A stretch of 42,796 nucleotides of DNA from Synergistaceae bacterium (GTDB lineage Bacteria > Synergistota > Synergistia > Synergistales > Aminobacteriaceae): assembly GCA_018436725.1 (NCBI GenBank), contig JAHDKT010000014.1, positions 1 to 42,796 of the forward strand, given 5' to 3'. A program made the translations under genes and the position numbers. This document shows positions 38,524 through 42,796 of the stretch, in pieces. The first letter of the stretch is position 1. Each line of letters begins with the position of its first letter. A model generated the notes under the pieces. It worked only from the letters and a program-made list of their open reading frames with translations. It searched no databases and was not told where the DNA came from.

Positions 38524-39552
38524 ATGCTTTTCGAACGTCTGGTTTCAGGAAAACTGCATCTGGAGAACAGGATCGTCGCGGAGCCGGTGGTCAGTAATTC
38601 GGGGGACGAAAAGGGCGCTCCGACAAGCAGGAGTCTCGATATTTACGACGGATACGCGAAGTCCGGCGTCGGGTTGGCCGTGATCGAGCAGCACGCCGTC
38701 CATCCTTGGGGAAGGAACAGGCTCAATCAGTTTCGCCTCTACGGAGACGACGAGGCCGCCTCTCTGCGTCCTCTGACGAAACTCTTCGAAAAAACCGGAG
38801 TTGCCGTCGTCGCCCAACTCAACTTCTCCGGCGCGGGGGCGTCGGACAAGTCGCTCCTCCACGAGAACGATTTCCGACTGCTCTCTCCTTCGGGCGCGCG
38901 CAACCCCCGCGATCTTATCGACGCGGACTCGCAAGCGATCGACAGCGCTCTGCTGCCGGAGATAACGGACGCATTCGCCTCCGCCGCGCAACGCGCCGTA
39001 TGGATCGCGGGGTACGCGGGGGGCGTTCAGATCTACGCCTGTCACGGCTATCTTCTGGGACAATTTCTGAGCCCTCTCACCAACTGGAGAGACGACGCCT
39101 ACGGCGGCGACCTGAAATGTCGGGCGCGCCTCTTGTTCGAAACGACGCGGGCGGTGCGGGCGGCCATTCCGGACTCGATCCTTTCGGTCCGTCTCGGCGC
39201 TTCGGATCAGATGCCCGGAAGACCGGAAACAGGGCTTACGCTGACGGAGAGCGCCGTGATCGCCGAAGAGCTGCTCCACATCGGAGTCGATTGGATCGGC
39301 GTCTCGGGAAATCATTGCATTTACGGCATCGGCGAAGACGACGGCGACACCGCGTACTTCTCGCCCTACTCGTCCGCGATACGAAACGCCGTCGGCGCCC
39401 GAATCCCCGTGGACTGCGCCGGCGGAATACGGTCGCGGGCAAAGGCGGAAGAACTTCTGCAAAACGGAGTCTGCGACCTCATCGGTTTCGGCCGCCCTCT
39501 CGTACAGGACAAAGCGTTCGTCCAGGGACTTCGCGGCGGAACAACGACATAA
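38524..39552 (+). CDS. NADH:flavin oxidoreductase, old yellow enzyme family
   Basis: A 342-residue FMN-binding TIM-barrel enzyme. It starts MLFERLVSGKLHLENRIVAE as the family does. The active-site and FMN region reads QIYACHGYLLGQFLSPLTN then WRDDAYGG, where HGYL-QFLSP-N-R-D-YGG is the family core. It ends with the phosphate-binding AGGIRSRAKAEELL and DLIGFGRPLV. It lacks the C-terminal iron-sulfur and FAD/NAD domains of 2,4-dienoyl-CoA reductase-type relatives. It probably reduces an activated C=C bond; substrate unknown. GGGAGG precedes ATG 38524. It is divergent from the Ada-AlkA gene. Confidence 0.9.
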   Translation: MLFERLVSGKLHLENRIVAEPVVSNSGDEKGAPTSRSLDIYDGYAKSGVGLAVIEQHAVHPWGRNRLNQFRLYGDDEAASLRPLTKLFEKTGVAVVAQLNFSGAGASDKSLLHENDFRLLSPSGARNPRDLIDADSQAIDSALLPEITDAFASAAQRAVWIAGYAGGVQIYACHGYLLGQFLSPLTNWRDDAYGGDLKCRARLLFETTRAVRAAIPDSILSVRLGASDQMPGRPETGLTLTESAVIAEELLHIGVDWIGVSGNHCIYGIGEDDGDTAYFSPYSSAIRNAVGARIPVDCAGGIRSRAKAEELLQNGVCDLIGFGRPLVQDKAFVQGLRGGTTT

Positions 39553-39554
39553 AC

Positions 39555-39586
39555 CGTTCCCGCGGAACGATCTCTTCGAAAAGAGA
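39555..39586 (+). terminator. Two small hairpins after the flavin oxidoreductase gene
   Basis: CGTTCC-CGC-GGAACG (39555-39569) and TCTCTT-CGAA-AAGAGA (39571-39586) follow the stop by 2 bases. No T-run, so termination is uncertain. Confidence 0.4.
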
Positions 39587-39732
39587 CGCCGAACATCTCG
39601 GAGTACAAACCGGAATCGAAGATGCGGGACGGGGCGGAGAGAAAAAGACAACGAGAGCAAGTAAAATCAAGCGGAAGGCTCCCCAGCTCCTTAAAATACA
39701 TCGAGGGTGGTCGGAACGGGGTGAACGGGCGA

Positions 39733-40701
39733 ATGTACGAGTGGCGGCGGCAAATTCAAGCGATCGTTGATGCGATCGACGAGTGTATCAAAAACCATGA
39801 TGACGAAGCCTTGACGCTGCGCCGTCTTTCGTGCGGATTGGGGTATTCCGAATTCCATACTACGAGGAAATTCAAAGAAATTTCGGGTATGCAGTTCAGG
39901 GAGTATCTGCGGGGGAGAAGACTGGCCTTCGCGCTCAAAGAGGTTCGGGACAGCGGGAAGAGCCTTCTGGAGATCGCGTTCGACTACGGCTTCTCGTCGC
40001 ACGAAGCGTTCACCAGAGCCTTCAAAGGAACGTACGGCGTCGCTCCGGGTGAATACAGGAAAAACCCCAAGCCCGTCGTCCTTCGCACGAAAATCAACCC
40101 TTTCGACCGCTACTTTTTAGGACTGGGAGAGATCGGCATGATGAAATCCGCGGACGATGTGAAAATTTACAGTGTCACGATTCCCGCGCATAAGTTTGTA
40201 CACATCAAAAACTACGAGAGCAACGGCTATTGGGACTTTTGGAAAAAACAGAGCAGCATTCCGGGGCAGGACTGCGAAACGATTTGCGGCCTGCTCGACA
40301 GCATCAAGGGCAAATTGGACGACGACGGCGGAAGCGAACCCGACAGCGGCGGCGGACAGATTATGGCCTACATCAACGATCCGGACGGCAGACTCTGCGA
40401 TTGGGGAATTCCGCGAACGGAGTGCTACGGCGCGCGCCTTCCTTTCGACTATCGGGGAGAAGTACCGCCGCAGATGCTCATGATCGACGTTCCCGAGGCC
40501 GAGTATATCGTCTTCGAACACGGGCCGTTCGATTACGAGCAGGAAAACCGGAGCGTGGAGGAGAAGATCGAACAAGCGATGGCGACGTTCGATTACGCGG
40601 ACGCCGGATACCTCCTCGACACCTCCCCCGGAAGGATAACGTACTTTTACCATGATCCGGGCCGATTTTTCAAGTACGTCAAACCCGTGCGGAGGGTATA
40701 A
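39733..40701 (+). CDS. AraC family regulator with GyrI-like effector domain
   Basis: A 322-residue regulator of the Rob/SoxS-like group with an effector-binding fold. The N-terminal double HTH is at 10-110 (LTLRRLSCGLGYSEFHTTRK, LLEIAFDYGFSSHEAFTRAF). The C-terminal GyrI-like small-molecule-binding domain (about 143-320) includes YSVTIPAHKFVHIKNYES and EAEYIVFEHGPFDYE. Such proteins bind drugs or hydrophobic ligands and activate defence genes. I chose ATG 39733; GTG 39721 is an in-frame alternative, and neither has a strong ribosome binding site. The neighbouring flavin oxidoreductase is a possible target, but nothing proves it. Confidence 0.88.
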   Translation: MYEWRRQIQAIVDAIDECIKNHDDEALTLRRLSCGLGYSEFHTTRKFKEISGMQFREYLRGRRLAFALKEVRDSGKSLLEIAFDYGFSSHEAFTRAFKGTYGVAPGEYRKNPKPVVLRTKINPFDRYFLGLGEIGMMKSADDVKIYSVTIPAHKFVHIKNYESNGYWDFWKKQSSIPGQDCETICGLLDSIKGKLDDDGGSEPDSGGGQIMAYINDPDGRLCDWGIPRTECYGARLPFDYRGEVPPQMLMIDVPEAEYIVFEHGPFDYEQENRSVEEKIEQAMATFDYADAGYLLDTSPGRITYFYHDPGRFFKYVKPVRRV

Positions 40702-40724
40702 AACCGACTGCCTCTCACACCAAC

Positions 40725-40829
40725 TCAATGACCATCGGCATGCATTGGAAGTGCGCGTTCCATGCATGCCAACGTCTCTCTGTTCTTTTCCAGCAGTCTA
40801 AAGAGCGATTGGCGATAGCTGGGCTTCAT
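40725..40829 (-). pseudogene. Short ORF coupled to the MNT gene, possible truncated HEPN partner
   Basis: ATG 40829 lies inside the 3' end of the nucleotidyltransferase gene, 9 bases after GAAGGAG, in another frame. This is the usual overlap of an MNT-HEPN toxin-antitoxin pair. The frame encodes only 34 residues, beginning MKPSYRQSLFRLLEKNRETL, a helical start like a HEPN or substrate-binding partner, and stops in the middle of a palindrome. A full HEPN protein is about 110-140 residues, so this appears truncated, with the AraC gene convergent just beyond. It could also be a chance frame. Confidence 0.4.
40737..40770. repeat. Near-perfect 13-bp inverted repeat
   Basis: GGCATGCATTGGAA (40737-40750) and TTCCATGCATGCC (40758-40770) are complementary apart from one bulged T, with a 7-base loop. 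It lies between the AraC stop and the MNT gene and probably acts as a bidirectional terminator-like hairpin. Confidence 0.6.
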
Positions 40830-41109
40830 AGATGAGGACTCCTTCGTCCAGGATTATAGGGTTCAGCCAATGCCCGTCCTCCAGACGAAGCACATCGACC
40901 GGCTTGCGTCCGAGCGCGTCCGCCCACATCAGTCCGTCCCAAAACGCATCCAGCTGCTCTTCGGAGATTCCTTCCACCGCCAGATCAATATCGCGCGCGT
41001 CCTCCTGAGGCAGAGAGAGGCAGGAGCCGAATAAAAAAACACGGACTGCCCCGTACTCCTCGGCCAACGCACGGATGAACCTCAGGCTTTCTTCTCTCAG
41101 CATATTCAT
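40798..41109 (-). CDS. MNT-type nucleotidyltransferase
   Basis: A 103-residue minimal nucleotidyltransferase. The signature VFLFGSCLSLPQEDARDIDL gives the GS motif (28-29) and the DxD metal ligands (Asp40, Asp42). In MNT-HEPN systems this protein AMPylates and silences a HEPN RNase toxin; others are stand-alone. The downstream frame that overlaps its end by 32 bases is too short for an intact HEPN toxin. ATG 41109 is chosen; ATG 41103 is equally possible, and the ribosome binding site is weak. The 254-residue frame reaching 41562 is not coding upstream of this point. Confidence 0.78.
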   Translation of the reverse strand: MNMLREESLRFIRALAEEYGAVRVFLFGSCLSLPQEDARDIDLAVEGISEEQLDAFWDGLMWADALGRKPVDVLRLEDGHWLNPIILDEGVLIYEAQLSPIAL

Positions 41110-41241
41110 CGGCTCGCTTTCATCACACGTCGCACTCCGGCAAAACACCCACCGGAAAACTGATGTTCCGATGTATCCAATGATAACATAAAGTGTTTTT
41201 CTGAACGTGACCGAAATGACTCGGCCCCTCCGGATTTTCCG

Positions 41242-41269
41242 GAGCGCGGAGCTCCGAGCCTCCGCGCTC
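41242..41269. repeat. 10-bp inverted repeat upstream of the ParA fusion gene
   Basis: GAGCGCGGAG (41242-41251) and CTCCGCGCTC (41260-41269) are perfect complements with an 8-base spacer, ending 3 bases before the proposed -35 box. Operator or hairpin; ParA-type genes are often autoregulated. Confidence 0.5.
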
Positions 41270-41272
41270 TCC

Positions 41273-41301
41273 TTGAGAAAAATGGTATTATACAGTATGC
41301 T
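41273..41301 (+). promoter_or_regulatory. Promoter of the ParA fusion gene
   Basis: TTGAGA (41273-41278) and TATGCT (41296-41301) with 17-base spacing. Transcription would begin near 41308, just before the AGGAG site at 41331-41335. Confidence 0.5.
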
Positions 41302-41341
41302 CCAAAAACATCGGAATTTCATGGTACGGGAGGAGAGCTGT

Positions 41342-42796
41342 TTGGACGGTCGGATCGGAATCCACCGAAATAAAAAAGAGGTACGCACACGCTTCGTGAG
41401 ACGCATACTACCCGCACTTCTGGATATTCCTCCGGACGGGACTCTTGAAAAGGTGAAAATCGCCGATCTCCGGCTCGCTTTCTCCATGTTTCTGCGGCGC
41501 CTTTTCCTTCTCTCCCGACGACCGGATGAAGAAACCGAGATCGTCGTCATGGCGGTCGCCACATACGAGAAGCCGGATCGCTCCGTACCCGGGCTGATGC
41601 GGTATATGGACTATCTCCGCGCCCGCCGCGGCATTCTGACGAACGGCCGAGAGTTGCGGGTGTACGAAAAGCTCGCCTGCGGAGAAAGCGAGCTGCTCAT
41701 CCAATGTACCGAAGAGGAGATCCCCGCGAGGACAAACGAGCTGCGAACCGTTTTGAACGTCGCTTCATGCGCCGAGGAAACGCCTCCCGGAAGAACAGAG
41801 ACTCTCCCGGAAGACGAAGCCCCGGAGAGTGTTGTCCTTTCCGTCGAATGCCGGGAAGCCGCTTCGCATCAGGAGAGCGGCGCTCTTCCCGAAAACGCCG
41901 AGGAGCCTTTGAATACACCCGAGCCGTCCTCTCAGGAACTCGATGTCGAGCCCGATGAAGAGGAACGCGAAACCACGGTGCCCGAGACGCTCGCCGCTGT
42001 TTTTTCCGAAGAACTGGATGCAGCGGAAACAACGGAAGAAGGAGACGACGATGCTCCGGCTCAAGACTCGCCGTTCCAGTCGATCGAGAGCGAAGCGCCT
42101 CTTTCGGAACCGGCGGCACGGGACGAACCCTCGGTCTGCGCAGAACAAAAAGGGTGCATGAAGATCATCGCGATCTATCACAACAAGGGCGGCGTGGGGA
42201 AAACCACTATCTCGGTCAATCTTGCCGCCGCGCTGCGAAAGAAAGGTTGCCGGGTGTTGCTGATCGACATGGACGCCCAGGCGAACGCGACGTTCGCCGC
42301 CGGACTCGTAAAATTCCAGTTCGAGGAAGAGGACGATATCATCCAGAAATACGTCTACCATCTTCTTGGATCGGGCGATTTCGATTTTATCCCCGACGTT
42401 GTCCGGAAGTCGAAATCCTTCAATACGCCCGAGATAGACATCGTCCCCTCGCACATCGACCTGACGAACCATCAGCACAAGCTGACGCAGATCACGGCGA
42501 GCCGATCGCGCATGATCATGAAGCTTAGACGGGTGCGGAACGACTACGACTATGCGATCATCGACACGCCTCCTTCGAGGGATCTGTATGCCGAAATCCC
42601 GCTGGCCACCGCCGATTATCTTATTATTCCCTCCGATTTACGCCCCTTCGCCAACCAGGGACTGAACAACGTGAAGCACTTCGTGCGCGAGGTGAACGAG
42701 TACCGCGAATCCATAGCCCGCGAGCCGCTTGTCGTGCTGGGCGTGCTGCCGTCGAAGATTCCGACGAACGCGCAGTACCTGAAGCACTCGTTCCCG
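41342..42796 (+). CDS. HsdR-N-like domain fused to ParA ATPase, 3' end missing
   Basis: An uninterrupted 485-codon frame reaches the window edge. Residues about 8-110 resemble the N-terminal nuclease-fold domain of type I restriction R proteins (KEVRTRFVRRILPALL, KPDRSVPGLMRYMDYLRARR, GILTNGRELRVYE). The catalytic PD-(D/E)xK residues seem missing, because ATYEK stands where ExK is expected. Residues about 135-270 are a Glu/Asp/Pro-rich, probably unstructured linker. A ParA/MinD ATPase follows from 273 (MKIIAIYHNKGGVGKTTISV, LLIDMDAQANAT, YAIIDTPPSRD). ATG 42158, in frame, could be taken as a shorter ParA start, but it has no ribosome binding site. TTG 41342 follows AGGAG by 6 bases; ATG 41321 is in frame but unsupported. 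Partners such as ParB would lie beyond the window. Confidence 0.8.
   Translation, partial: MDGRIGIHRNKKEVRTRFVRRILPALLDIPPDGTLEKVKIADLRLAFSMFLRRLFLLSRRPDEETEIVVMAVATYEKPDRSVPGLMRYMDYLRARRGILTNGRELRVYEKLACGESELLIQCTEEEIPARTNELRTVLNVASCAEETPPGRTETLPEDEAPESVVLSVECREAASHQESGALPENAEEPLNTPEPSSQELDVEPDEEERETTVPETLAAVFSEELDAAETTEEGDDDAPAQDSPFQSIESEAPLSEPAARDEPSVCAEQKGCMKIIAIYHNKGGVGKTTISVNLAAALRKKGCRVLLIDMDAQANATFAAGLVKFQFEEEDDIIQKYVYHLLGSGDFDFIPDVVRKSKSFNTPEIDIVPSHIDLTNHQHKLTQITASRSRMIMKLRRVRNDYDYAIIDTPPSRDLYAEIPLATADYLIIPSDLRPFANQGLNNVKHFVREVNEYRESIAREPLVVLGVLPSKIPTNAQYLKHSFP

Noticed and set aside
36359..38683. 774-codon plus-strand ORF through the hydrolase, Ada-AlkA and flavin oxidoreductase genes
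   Set aside because: Low-complexity Arg-rich translation with no motif, covering three recognised genes in other frames.
41408..42478. Minus-strand ORFs opposite the ParA fusion
   Set aside because: They are antisense to a single open plus-strand frame with a ribosome binding site, domain similarity and ParA motifs.
1..42796. CRISPR arrays, tRNA and rRNA genes, insertion sequences
   Set aside because: I looked for regular direct repeats, cloverleaf-like sequences, rRNA motifs and transposase motifs and saw none.

Overview
This 42.8 kb window is GC-rich bacterial DNA with strong AAGGAGG-type ribosome binding sites and frequent GTG or TTG starts. It carries many hybrid histidine kinases, a large peptide ABC-transporter operon and a SAM-I (S-box) riboswitch. 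Together these suggest an anaerobic peptide or amino-acid fermenting bacterium, possibly Synergistota. That placement is inference from gene content and style; no rRNA or marker gene is present.

Layout. 1-1246 has no convincing gene. 1.2-6.7 kb holds a BirA-type-regulated biotin transporter (bioY), a class II photolyase, a SlyD-like prolyl isomerase, a DUF2157-like membrane protein and a TerB-N/TerB-C protein. 6.7-18.8 kb holds two hybrid histidine kinases (HK1, HK2) and a chemotaxis receptor on the minus strand. Between and around them lie a hypoxanthine-DNA glycosylase, a DUF6868 protein, an FAD/NAD oxidoreductase, a YitT protein and a TVP38/DedA-like protein. 19.0-27.9 kb is a small HTH protein and an IclR-controlled operon: M20 amidohydrolase, DppBCDF-type transporter, an unknown membrane protein and the binding protein. 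28.0-33.2 kb is a second signalling cluster: HK3 with a substrate-binding-like sensor, an Rcp1-like response regulator and hybrid kinase HK4. 33.3-35.7 kb is the metX-metW methionine operon. 35.9-40.7 kb holds a hydrolase, an Ada-AlkA repair fusion, an old-yellow-enzyme homologue and an AraC/GyrI-like regulator. 40.7-42.8 kb holds an MNT nucleotidyltransferase with a truncated partner ORF, then a fusion gene (HsdR-N-like domain plus ParA ATPase) that runs off the end.

Most notable is the metX leader. A consensus promoter is followed by a SAM-I riboswitch with its own terminator. Next comes a well-positioned 32-codon ORF with two runs of three Met codons and four Cys codons, and then a second strong terminator just before metX. 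The end of the small ORF can pair with the 5' arm of that second terminator. This is what a methionine/cysteine leader-peptide attenuator would look like, placed in series behind a SAM riboswitch.

HK1, HK2 and HK3 share an extracytoplasmic PAS-like domain and are clearly paralogous. HK1 looks like HK3 with about 210 residues of its sensor domain removed. Three DNA-repair enzymes (photolyase, hypoxanthine glycosylase, Ada-AlkA) are scattered through the window. Most long antisense ORFs are by-products of GC-rich codon usage.
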